Shown here in pieces: positions 49,288-60,669 of a stretch of DNA of 64,000 nucleotides. The stretch is from Larus michahellis (taxonomy: Eukaryota; Chordata; Aves; Charadriiformes; Laridae): assembly GCF_964199755.1 (NCBI RefSeq), contig NC_133901.1, forward strand, positions 50,565,324 through 50,629,323, read 5' to 3'. Position 1 is the stretch's first letter. Each line of letters opens with the position of its first letter. A program made the translations under genes and the position numbers. The notes below the pieces were generated by a model. That model was given only the letters and a program-made list of their open reading frames with translations. It made no database searches and was not told the origin of the DNA.

Positions 49288-52200
49288 TCTATCTGTGCAG
49301 TAGCTGGACTGTGAATATTAGTTCAGTGATGCTCCAAAATGCCTTTAATGTAAAGCAAGATGATTATGATGATGATTTCAACATTTGAGTGTGAAGTTTA
49401 CCACTATTTATTACGATTCTTTATGCAAGATAGATCCGAACTTAGATCTAATGTTCTGCACAAGCTTAAATCTCTATGATGAATGAGAGATGAAGGAATC
49501 TGATTTTTCTAATGCTACTTTTTTCAACCTTAGCTTTGTTTCTGGGTTGTTGAGGTTTTTGTTTCTTTGTTTGTGTTCAGTGTTGCTGTGCTCAGTTCCT
49601 TCACACTGCAAATGTTTTAGGCTCGCTGTGGATAGGTAAAGATTTCTTTGTGGTTGACAGAAATACAGACAGAAAGCAAATTAAATCCCAGCAGAGAATA
49701 AGTGCTTTGCTCCTCTCCCAAATTGCTTTCAAGACTTCAGTTTTACAAGTGAAAATACTGAGAAATAAACCTGGCTGCCAGTGAGGTTTGGTGATGGGCT
49801 TTGGTCTAAAGTGTTATAAGCTTAGGTTCTCTTTCTTTATTAATTTCTAAAGATGTTTAGATTCAGCACATCTCTTGGGTTGTTTCTTTACCTATCTTTT
49901 GGTTTGAACAGGTATAAAGAAATGCAAAGAAGGCAGAAATCCTAAAAGAACTATCAGAACTTTTCCAGATCTGTTCAGTTCAATTTGCATTTAAAATTAA
50001 AAATCAGGCTACAGAAGCTGGATTGGTATTTCATGCAAAGCAATCAGCCTTAAATGAAGGAAATGAAGGAAAAATTCTAACATCTGTACTTTAGCTCTTC
50101 CATTTGTCCATGTAAACAGTTAAATCTGTCTCTAAACCTACATTCTTTCAGCAATTTCACTTTTAAATTGTGTCCCTAACAACACAGCTCACCTTCTCCT
50201 ACAGGTTTTTAAAGTGTTTTCATTTCTTCACTCTCCTTTTCCAGGGTGGACAGGGCAAGAATGGGCAGAAGAGCTCTCTCAGTTCCTTTGCGAGTGGAAG
50301 GGAAGGAATTGTCTTGAGCCACAGACTGTTTCTGCTCTTTTAAGGTAGGAATAATATTGAATCTTGGAAAGGGGGATCACAGCAAAGGCAGCCAATCTGG
50401 GGAAGATATGTTTACAGCTAGTCATGGACATTGCACAGTATTATTGATTGCTTAGCATTTTCCTCACTGTTTACTTTTGCATTGCACCAGCTTAAGTTTC
50501 CAGCTAGATAAAGGTATTTTGCTACCCGTAGAGATAGATGGGAAAAGTCTCCCTACTGATGAAGCTTGCTCCCTAGATCAGATCTGATCCCTCTTTAGGA
50601 TGGGATGTCCCTATGGATTCTGAATAAGATGAGAACATATCAGTGAAAGAAAAAATATGTTTAGCATTGCTCAAACTAAAACCTGAAATACACTTAGACT
50701 CTGTTTGTACCTCTTTAATGTTGTTATTATTATTTGCTTATAAACATTCTGTTCTGTTGTCAGAATATTCTTCATAACAAAAAGTTGAAGTAGTCATCAT
50801 AATGCATTTATGAAAGTATTCCAGGTTCATAAATTTTTACTATTTGTATGGAAAACCTTATTCTAAGTATTATCTATATCTTATTGGGGAATACAACATT
50901 ACCTGTTAAAATGCTGAGCTGTGTTTCACTAACAAAGATGGCTTAATGTTCTCTGTGTGTACACGTGTATATGTGCGTATATACATTTATAGATGTGAAT
51001 AACCCTGCATAACCCGTCAAAGAGGAATCAGTCGTTGAAATGGTTTAATGATTAATTAGGCTAGGCAGAAACATATGCCCCCCAACCCTGTCACAACTGC
51101 ACAGCAAAACGCTCCCTTTGAGGCAGCATGGATTTCTTGCACATATGGTCTGCGATAGACTCAGACTTGAGACCAAAACTTTCTTGACTTTCTGCATTAG
51201 GGACAGGGAACATGTCTGTGGATGCTGGTATGTGTGGCAGCCCCTACTTGAATTGAAGGGGCTGGAAATATGGGCAATGTGATAGAGTGGGCAAGTGTTT
51301 TGTACAGGGCTGCGTGCAGCAGTTGCAAAGCTGGAAACAAAGCCAGGACTCTGAATAATTACGCCTATACATCCTTCTCCATACCACCCTGTCTACCAGA
51401 CAGACAGAAGGAATAGGCTGTAATGGTGGAAGACAGAGAAGGAAAAGTCAAACTTTATCTCTGCACAGAAGAAAACTCTCTTAGCTTGCAGAGCCTGCTT
51501 GTTCCCTTTACATAGTTCCCAGCAACAGAAGTGTTAAACTAGCATTCAGAGCCCTCATTCCTCCTGGGATTTGGAATATAACAACAGATGCTAAGGTTAT
51601 CTTTGTCCTATTTCTCTAGAGCAAGCACAATCAGAATGCTGCTTTCTTCCCTTTTTACTGTCAATACCAACAAGAATCACAGTTCTTTACAGTATATTAT
51701 GAAGAATAAAGGTAGTGGGACTCTCTAGAGAGTCTGAAATGGTTTAAAAGTAAATCAGAGTCTTTTGAGGGCAAATAAGGGCTGCTCATTGAATGAGTTA
51801 AAATCTTTTTTTCTAAAGGATTTCCAGAAGACAACGCTGTCTTGACCCCTCCCATATCAGCTGGGAGCCTGCAGTGTTTACCACAGACAAGGCTGAAAAC
51901 TGTGACACAAAGTCTCTGAGCTGTTCAAGATCACCTCGTAGCTCAACCTTTCCACAGTGTAGTTTCTCTGTTTCCCCTGTTTGTCTGTGTAAAGGTGGTA
52001 TAAATCACCATAATCCTGGTTTAATAATTTGTAATGATTCTGATGCAAAAACAAGGCAGTGCTGCCTAGTGGATACATGATGAAATCAGGACTAAGAAAA
52101 CCTGGCCTCTCTTCTCTGCTCGGCCACTGGATGTGGGGTGACCATGGTCATATTGCCATTCTTTGCCCCAATTTCTCCATCGGCAATTTGTTCACTTTGC

Positions 52201-54238
52201 ATTTGCTTACCGTGATACGAATGGTGATCTGTGATGTAAATAAGGTGGATTCTGGCTTTTAGGTTTTTTTCTGTATTTTTGGCTCTCATCCTTGACAGCT
52301 TTGTTCTTCATGCCATCATTTCCACACTGCACTTTTCATACAAGACTAAATGGGAGAGGACTCCTTCCTTGATGGTTGCTCATATGCATTAGCCAAGGTA
52401 CAGTGTCGACAGAAAAAGCAGGGTGGTGAAGATCCAGGCCATTCATCCTGACAGCAGAAACAAATGTGTCTCACTTTTGCCCTGCTATTTACTCAAGCAG
52501 AAAACAAAACAATAGAGATGGGAAAAGATCTGAAAGAGCTGTCACAGTACAAGCGCACCATGCCAATAATTTGAAGGATTAAGGACCCCAAGCCATATGT
52601 ACGGACACAATAGCTGGGGCCATCCTGTTCACTGGGTTCATGGATTAGAGGGATGTTTCATATGATTCTGGTTTTCTTTTCAACTCTGGTTGAACAAACA
52701 TAGCCTGTGTGCTTGCAAATCCTGTGTTAGCAATGCAAAAAGTCAATACAATTTCCCTTTCACTACAGTCTATGATTTTGCCTTTGGAAAATGTTGCAGT
52801 TGCTCTGTCTGGATGCCTTCACAGAATCAGCATGACTTTGTGTCTGGTTTAAATAGTGTGCTGGTGAATGGTGGGAGCCCAGAAGAGGGGCCTGGGGTCA
52901 GTATACCTGCATTGAGGCTGTGACACTGAGAGGCTGACCTGAGTTACAACACTTGATTTGCTTGTCTAAGCTGCTGCCTTATGAAGCGGGATAGGTCACC
53001 CTCGAAGTGCACTTTTGCTCAGACTATGGCTATGGAAACGGCAGGGTTTGGGATCAGTGGTGTCACAGATTTTGTTTTTAAAAAATTTATTTTACTAATA
53101 AAAAAATGGTGTTGCTTTAGTGCTGCGGAAAGTTTATCTGGGTTTGAGTTGAGCCAGGATTTTTCTTCCTTTCACATCACCGACAGCATGCTGCTAGCAA
53201 GGTCTGTCTCATCCAGTTCCTGTGCCACCTCACGCAGGGGATCCCCATTCCAGCACTAACTGGCAGCAGTGGGCCTGTTTGTGCAAAGCCTTAATGTGTA
53301 CTTCCTTTGACATAATCTAGAAGCATGGTTTGGGAATTTCCTGGTCAATATGATAACTCTCATCATCATGAAATATCACAGAAGTCCCACAAACTTCAGG
53401 AAGTTAGGAGTATTTGTGCCTATATATTTATTACATATGAACGTTTGTCATTAAGAATCTACCAAGTTACACGGTTTGTGGGAACAGAGAAAAATTTCAA
53501 GGGAGCTATCACAGCTCCTGGAACCAGGATGTGGACTCAAATGCTAGCTATCTAGTGAAGCGTCACTTTTTTTTGTAAACTCACAGTTCAAAATTTCAGT
53601 GGAAAGGGGGTGTGGAAGCAAACATGCAGTGTGGCCAAAGTCTTTCTAGTAAGAAGGGTTCCGCTATACTTTTGAATGCTTTTTGTCTGTGTTGCCCCAT
53701 AATCCATTTATCTCTGTTTTCTCATACCAGTTATTTAGCCATTACATTTATCTTGTTCCAGTGAGGGTATTTAGATTAGCATTAAAATTCCAAAGCACCT
53801 GGGTAATGTCTCAGGGTTTTAAGTGTGGTGCAGTCCTTGTATTTGCACACAGGAAAAACCCTTTAAAAAGAAGGATGCCTGTCAATTGATATTACTGTGA
53901 AGGCTATTAGTTGTTCTTACAGGCCTCTACCTGAAGTATTGGCAGTGTTAGTTTCCTCCTTGTACTTGTCTTCAAGAGCCACCGTTCAAGAGAAAAATAG
54001 AGTTCAGTCCTTGCTGTCTGGGGCAGTTTGCTGAGGATGCAGTCTCAGTGGGGAATATCCATTCATTCAGCCTGAGCTGCCTCTGCATTGGATTCAAAGC
54101 AGTAACTTTGTGATGAAAGATTTGCTCCCTCTGGTAACATAGCTCCTCGCAGGAAGGGCTGAGTTCACTTCCTAACGAAATGATTGGCCCTGCCACATAC
54201 TTGTGTTCAGGCTCTCATGTTCATGTGTCATCTTAGAC

Positions 54239-54282
54239 TGACTGTTACGTTACTACCTTGGCTGCTAGTAACATAACAGTCA
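54239..54282. repeat. 17-bp hairpin with one mismatch
   Basis: TGACTGTTACGTTACTA (54239-54255) and TAGTAACATAACAGTCA (54266-54282) are reverse complements at 16 of 17 positions, with a 10-base loop CCTTGGCTGC. The only mismatch is C opposite A inside a CpG in the left arm, consistent with methyl-CpG decay. The stem is long for chance but short for a typical microRNA precursor. No function is assigned. Confidence 0.85.
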
Positions 54283-55292
54283 ATTACATGCATTTTTTTA
54301 AATACAGCAGGGGCACAAGCAGGAAGGCAGGCTTCCTGCTTTTGAGTGGAGCAGGAAGATGGGGCATTTCAGAAGACAAATGTTTGCTATTTACAAAATG
54401 CTTAGCAGATGAGCATCTGTAAAGTCACCTGCTGGCAGCAGTAAGGTACAAAGCCCTCTTCTGTTACAAGGGAAATGCTGGCGTCTCACAGATAGCCCGA
54501 GTATGGTTTGATGGCTTTTTTATCTGTATGAGCTAAATGGCGCAGGCTTGTTTTTTGAGCATTTTTTGAAAGATGCCTGCTCTTATTTAGGTGGATGTTC
54601 AGAAAAACTCGATAGGTTTTGAAAATTGGATCATGTATGTAAGTATTCTTTCACTGAAAATCATAATTTCTCCATGGTTTGACTTGCAGTTGCTTGCTGT
54701 TGTGGGTGGAACTAATTTGGTGGCCGTGTAAATGCTAAGCTTATATCATAACAGACCTGACTCCTCTGTTGCACGCAGAAAAGACCTTCATTTGTGCATT
54801 CCCTGTGACCCCATCAACTCATTTGTAGTGCTGTACAGGGACCATAAGCAGCTGTATAATCTTTCTAAGGATAGCAGGAGTGGTACTTTAACAGTGCAGA
54901 TAAAAAGTGTAGTCCAGGACTTCTTGCACTGAGAGGCACTAACGCAGTGGAAGGGCACAGCCAGCTTTGCTTTGTGCTACTGGTTGACCTGCCTGATCGA
55001 TGAACCTGTCCCACTAAGCACCTGTCTGCCTTCCCCATGCAAGGGCCTGGAACAGAACAGCTATTGTAGATCGGTGGATTGACATTCCACGGTCCAGGGA
55101 TGAACCAGCAAATCCCCAATCTACTTAAATTAAAGGTACTCAAGCTGGTCCTTAGAAGCACTGCTTCAAGAGCAGAGACAGGCAAACAACTCCTACAGAC
55201 CCTGAACAGGTCAGGAGAGATCAAGGCTACGGTGATTAACTGTCTGTCTACCTACATTGATCCCTGGCTCTGCCTCTTTTGCATGGAGATGT

Positions 55293-55311
55293 ATACACAC
55301 ACACGCACACA
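55293..55311. repeat. Short (CA)n microsatellite
   Basis: Alternating ACACAC interrupted by one G. Simple repeat. Confidence 0.85.
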
Positions 55312-56770
55312 TTTTGCACTTCAGTAAGTCTCTAAATTGAAAATGAGCATTTCAGCTGTATAGGTTAACCCCAGGTATTGCTTTCCGTTATTCTCACAGA
55401 ATGCTATTCTTATGATGCAATGAGTCTTTATTTTTTGGGGGTGGGAATATCAGTGAATAAAATGTCAACCTTTTTTTTTCGCCTTGATAGTACTCAGCCT
55501 GGGTAATATGAGGTTTCATGCCTAAGCGGGTTCAATGGTTTTGGCAGGATGCCACAAATTTTATTGCCCTTCTCTCCGTTGGATGAGAGAGAAACAGACA
55601 GGTGTGGCAAGAGCACTTGCCATACCATTTATTTTCTGCGCAAGCTGGATTTCAGACTTGAGATTCCCTGGCTGTCCATTCTGCTCTGAGATGACAGTCA
55701 CGTTGCACTCTCCTGGGGATTGCAAGAAGCAGAGGGCTGCTCGGCATCACCGCCACGAACTTCCGGTCCCCATCTGGAAGGCAGCTAGCCTGCCTTTTGT
55801 ACACATTCATCTCTCTGAAATGACGGAGGTTTTTCCAGCTGCCCTTGTGAGGTTAGTGTGCTTTTAGAGGGAGCAAAGTTTGGTGCTAAACTTCCTTTGA
55901 GTCTTCTGGCAATTGTAGCCAAACTATGTTTGATCTTTTCTCAAACCGATTTACGGATAGAGATCTAAGTAATTTCTTTCGGCAATTGGTTTGAATTATT
56001 TGGTGATATTTTTGATTTGTGGGTAGTATTCAAGTAAAGACAAATAAACTAGATTCCTCTGGCTGTCAATATATTAAAGACAAAAAGAACTTTGAAGGTG
56101 AAAAAGAAAGAAAATAGAACTGTAACTGCTGAAGACAAAAAAAAGAACACGAGATGTCAGGACAGCCTGAGAAGGATGAAATTCTATGTCCACTGTGTTT
56201 CCTCCTTACACAAAGGCAGCACAGTCAGGCCTTACATGGGTTGGTGCCTTTATGTGTTTTGTGCATACGCTCTTGAGCATGGACTGGCTTTCCCTCACTT
56301 TCACAGAGCACCTGAGCTAATTCAGGAGCGGTGCCCTAAGCATCAATGAAACCTAAATGGTAATATTAATCCCATGCACTGCAGGGTGAATGAGGCAGGG
56401 ATTTGTTAGGGATTTCCCCTCTCTTCTATTCGATCTTTTTTTCACAGATGAAGCATTCGGTGATTGATCAGTGTCATCTCTTCCCCCCTCCTTCATCTCT
56501 TCCTCCTTTTTTCTCCCCGTGATTTGTATTACACACAATCAATACAACGATGGCTGCATTGAAAAATCCCTTCATTTCCCGCTCGCTAAGCCTCGTACCT
56601 ATCCGAACCGACAAAGGGCTCTCCCAGCCCTCAACCCTCAGCAGATTTCACCACCCCGGGAGCCAGCACCGACCGACACAAGCAACAGGTCGGGCGAGGG
56701 GCTGCCGCATCCCCCCGCCCCGGGGCCGCCGCTCCGCTCCCGCCTTCCTCAGGGCTGGCTTTGGGTGGTG

Positions 56771-56796
56771 TTTTTTTTTTTATCCCCCCCCCCCCC
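56771..56796. repeat. T11-C13 homopolymer pair in the CpG island
   Basis: Eleven T interrupted by one A, then thirteen consecutive C from 56784 to 56796. The C run is slippage-prone, so its length may be uncertain. On the minus strand it is a G13 run next to A11, able in principle to form unusual DNA structure at the promoter. Confidence 0.9.
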
Positions 56797-56829
56797 GCCG
56801 CGATTGGGAAGCGCAGGCCCTTCTTTCTC

Positions 56830-57043
56830 CTTTTTCCCGTTGCGCCGGTGGAAAGGGCTCGCTGGGTGCCGGCGCCGAGCGGGTGGTTGGCGGGCGGGGG
56901 GCGGGTCCCGGCGGCGGCGCCGCCTGCCGGGGGAGCGGCGGCCGCACGGCCCGGGCCAGCGGGGCGGCGGGGCTGCGGCGTCCCGGCCGGGCGGGCAGGC
57001 AGGCGGGGAGGGAGGCTGCCGCCGCCGCCGCTGCCTCTCCAAG
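56830..57043 (+). other. Probable first exon (5' UTR) ending at a splice donor
   Basis: The end at 57043 is set by the consensus donor CCAAG/GTAAGCAC. The start is not visible and 56830 is a guess from the position of the CCAAT box and pyrimidine tract. From 56553 to 57128 there is no ATG on the plus strand, so an exon beginning inside the island would be entirely untranslated, with the initiator codon in a later exon. Long open frames across the island (for example 56550-57047 and 56749-57051 minus) are alanine, glycine, arginine and proline runs that follow from GC richness and are not called as proteins. A coding start at the ATG of 56550, in a fair context, cannot be fully excluded. Confidence 0.5.
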
Positions 57044-57228
57044 GTAAGCACCTCTGCGCGTTTAACTTTTCGGAGCAGCCGGGGCTTTCGCAGACCCTGG
57101 CAGCTTGGTCAGTCCCACCCCTCTCTGTAATGAAAATCGCCTTGGCTCCATTTTATTCTTGGGATTATTTATACCCATAAGGACTAGGTGTTCTTTAAAG
57201 GGCCATTATGCTGTGGGATATTAGCGCC

Positions 57229-57256
57229 TCTTTCTCTCTCTCTCTTTTTTTTTTTT
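57229..57256. repeat. Pyrimidine tract, (TC)n then T12
   Basis: About six TC units followed by a run of T, just downstream of the CpG island. Simple repeat. Confidence 0.85.
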
Positions 57257-60025
57257 CTGATATCTGGAGATGCGGTTGGTGTTACACCACAATTTTTGCA
57301 AGCCTTTATTCAAGCCTTGTTATTTGCGGGGAAAATACGTTGCAGATGCAGGGAAGTAGATTTGGGAACGAGTTTCTCGTGCTTGTAAATAGAAATGTTA
57401 TTTTTCTGTCAGTGGGAAGGGGGAGCATAATGCAACATTGCTTTTAAAATTAGAGGGAATGCACACGGGCGTTTTCTGTGTGCCTCCGGACTCGGCAAAC
57501 TGAGTGAATCTGGTATGGGGAGTCTGTATCTCCTTGTCCCGAGAGAGCTAAACCCAGGATGTATGCATTACAGTTGTTCATTCATCAGCAGCTGCAGATA
57601 ATGCAATTACCAAGTCAGCAGCGCATGGATGCTGCCCTGCGTGTGACATGCTGAGAAGACTCTACTTTAGGAAGCCAACACTTGCTGTAGTTTGGATAAA
57701 GCAGAAGCTGGGAATGGCAGGGTATGAAACCGTTGTGTCTTTAAGTGAAGAGCCTACTGGTTAGTCTCCATCACTCTGTCGTTTCTGAGGACTTTTATTT
57801 TGTGTGCTTCTATGCAGAGGTGTAAATACCTTTTGCCATCTGTTCATAAGAAATTTAGGAGTAAAAAATAATTTGCAACAGCTTCAGGTATCACTGGTGC
57901 CTGATGAATGGTAGATGGTTTAGATGTCTGAGAATTCACAGTAGTTTTAATTAAATCCTATCACAGAAGGGGCTTCATTTAGGTCTCAGTTTTTTATTTG
58001 CATATCAGATTCTGCAGCCCTGGTATGGCTGCCTCTCTCCTAAGGTGTCTGGAAAGGAAGAAAAAAAATCACCAGCGTGATTACCATGGACACAACTATC
58101 CCTTATTTATTTATTAGGCTATTAGGGTAATGAAGAAAAGCCATGCCTGCCCTGCTGCGCAGATCTCATTTCAGCAAAACTGCCTGTGCTCCTGGTGTTA
58201 CCCATGTTTGATTTTTAACCAGTTAAGTGCCCTATGCTTGTGTCAGTGCCGTGGTTGCTACACCTCCACGTATGGGTACTCATCATAGTCCCCCAAATCA
58301 AGGGTATTAGAGTGGAGCCCAGATGATTGTTGGTGGGACTTGTTCTAAGCAGAATGCGCTCTTTGCTCTTCTACACAAAGATCAGGGTTTGCTTACTTGT
58401 AGTTGCTGCTTCTTTATTCTGCCTGGTACTGCTGCTGGTCTGGGGCAATATTTGGTACGTTAGTGTTTCATTTTTATGGATTATGCTACTGAAAGATTGT
58501 TCTGTCTTGTATTAGTTGCTGCCACGTCATAAAAAGAAACAGTTATCTGTCCCAGACAGCTTCTCTACCTAGAAGGTACGGGAGGGCAAGGGGAGGTTTA
58601 GCTTGCTCAAGGTTACTAGGAGAATTAGTATCTCTTGACTTCTAAAGGCTGGACCACGTTGGTTCTGCTGCACATATAGACATACAGAAAATATGTATGT
58701 GTCACATTAGCGTCCCTAGTGGCTTCCATTTCTTTTATGCTCCCCTTTTCTTGTTCAGTAAGTATATTTATTATCTTTAAATATGAGTAGTTATTTTTAA
58801 AGATAATCCTGTTCTATAAAGCCATATTGATTGATAATACTGTAAAAATACGTAAGTAGTGATATTTAGGCAGTCAAAGCACAGCAAGTGTGCCTTCTTT
58901 GAAATATATCAGATTTTTTGTAAACATAAACAGAAGCGCACACATACAGACAAGCTCATGCCTAAACTGTCTACAAGAAGAAAGAAAGAGCACCTAGTAA
59001 ATTTCACGTGCCCAGAAGGCTAACCTAAAAGACAGGAAGGTAAGAATAGAGTGCTTCATGTAAATATTATTTACAGTTTACTTTTTCTTCAATATGTAAG
59101 TGATTCAGAGAGTACAAATGTAAGGATTCCTCCAAAGGAAGGTCATGTGATAAACAGGTCTCTTCTTGTGTTTTCTGTTTGTAGGGGAGGGAAAATATTT
59201 GGGGGGGCGGGAAAGGAGAGCTCAGAGAAACTTCGAAGCACTCTGCAAATGTTGAATTACAAGTTTACAGGTTTTGCAAAGCTAGAATCTAGGGAAGAAA
59301 CAGGAATGTTAAACCTTCGTGCAAATTACATGTCCTATTTTTAAGAATGTGCTCTCTGTATGTGTACTTGGGTGCATGCATGTGTGTGCAGACACTCCGG
59401 TTGCTGTTAAGATATGGCAGCAGATGTTGGTCACAGAATCTATTTATTCTGATGTGTTACTGTATACAATGTGCTAATTAATTGATGAAACTACTACAGA
59501 ATGCTTTGTCTCAATGGCATCCTGCAGCAGAGAGCTACAGTGGTTAATTATCTGTTTCTCTGATAACAACTGAAACTTTTTTCAGTTTTCTGGTCTTTAG
59601 CTTCACTAAATGCTTCTTTGGTCTCTTATAGAACAGGGCAGATGGGGGTAGCAAAGCAGTGCTGCTGATGTTTTTGTTTGTTTTGTTTTGAGCGAAGACT
59701 GTAGTATATATATCTCCTAAGATGGATGAACAATCATCGTGTTTCTCTTTGCTGAGTCCTTTGCAGTAAGCCAAAGAGGTTCTGTTGGTCAGATCCTGAA
59801 GTCTCCAATCCCTTCCATAATCCCATTAACTTCTGTGGAGCTATATATGTGAATGAGCATTACGGAATTAGGTTGTACAGTGTGTGTTGTTTGTGGTGCA
59901 AGTGTTAAGGCAGGGTCAGCACTTTCATTGCTTAGTGTAATTTATATCAGAGCAGAGGCTACCTATAGGATTATGGAAACTACTTGCGCCTTTAAAAGCA
60001 GACAAGATGTTTTTAGCAGAGAAGC

Positions 60026-60044
60026 TTTTTTTTTTTTTTTTTTT
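60026..60044. repeat. Poly-T run (19 T)
   Basis: Uninterrupted T run. No retrocopy is recognisable next to it. Confidence 0.9.
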
Positions 60045-60625
60045 GGTGAGATTTTTGCTTTGGATTTATTCAGCATTGGGAAATGCACTGGCAGCAAGGA
60101 TAATGTTCAGTGTTCTTTGAAAATTGTTTTTAATTCAGGCTTTTGAAGTTCCCAGTCATGGGTATGTTGTTTTATTCTTTGCTCTTACTGTGTAAAAGAA
60201 TATGCTGGGGCTTTTACATGCTGCTTGGGATTTCTGAAGTAGGAGCCTAACAGAAAGCCTGGGTTTTCAACAATGCTGGCTACCCAGATGTGTCCCTTCA
60301 CTTTTTCTGTGGTGATTTGCACTTAGTCTGTATATCCAAATAGGAATTTATGAACCTGACCTTCGACTTCACTCTGATTTCAGCCTCTGTTCCTGTGTAG
60401 ACTGTACTGTGACCATTCGACATGCCACAATGTAAGCAGGTTTTGGACTGACTTGGTATTTGGATCAGTTAGAGGAGAGGGTTTGGGAAGTGATGATGCT
60501 ATGTCTTCTCACTCAGCTAAGACAGTGCTTATCCAAGCATGGCAGTGAAGGCAAATGTGCTACTGGAGGTGTCTTTCAAAGAAGGTGTCGTACTGATGCC
60601 ATGTGTGCTTGGGTTCTTTAGCACT

Positions 60626-60669
60626 CTGCAGTTCTTTTCGCATGAAAATTGATCCATGCGAAACTGCAG
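60626..60669. repeat. Bulged 15-bp hairpin
   Basis: CTGCAGTT and TCGCATG (60626-60633 and 60638-60644, separated by a CTTT bulge) pair exactly with CATGCGAAACTGCAG at 60655-60669 across a 10-base loop. Removing the four bulged bases gives a perfect 15-bp stem. Both ends carry CTGCAG. No gene or transposon terminus is attached to it. Confidence 0.85.

Larger units (their letters stand above)
43975..56570. other. Non-coding stretch upstream of the CpG island
   Basis: AT-rich DNA without a recognisable gene. It contains a 23-base tandem duplication (44170-44215), short AG, AT/AC and CA simple repeats, an A-rich tract (49260-49287) and a strong hairpin (54239-54282). Two open segments deserve a check: a 55-codon frame at 45087-45254 followed by AATAAA, and a 100-base open segment at 50245-50344 bounded by good splice signals. 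If real, these could be the downstream exons of a plus-strand gene lying before the CpG island, but nothing in them is recognisable. Confidence 0.5.
56575..57075 (+). promoter_or_regulatory. CpG island promoter of an unidentified plus-strand gene
   Basis: GC and CpG density rise abruptly near 56575 and fall after about 57075, against an AT-rich background on both sides. The island holds clustered GC-box (Sp1-type) matches at 56889-56905, an inverted CCAAT box (ATTGG, 56803-56807), a T11C13 tract and GCC repeats near 57015-57035. No TATA box is obvious. Vertebrate CpG islands of this kind normally mark broad, TATA-less promoters. Direction is inferred from the consensus splice donor AAG/GTAAGC at 57043/57044. 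A divergent minus-strand transcript is possible. The gene cannot be named because no coding exon is in view. Confidence 0.8.

Noticed and set aside
54865..55224. 119-codon minus-strand frame
   Set aside because: Serine- and leucine-rich with no recognisable domain, flanking signals or conservation evidence; consistent with a chance frame.
56471..57130. Long open frames across the CpG island in several phases on both strands
   Set aside because: They consist of Ala, Gly, Arg and Pro runs forced by GC richness and scarcity of stops; multiple overlapping frames are open at once and none has a recognisable domain.
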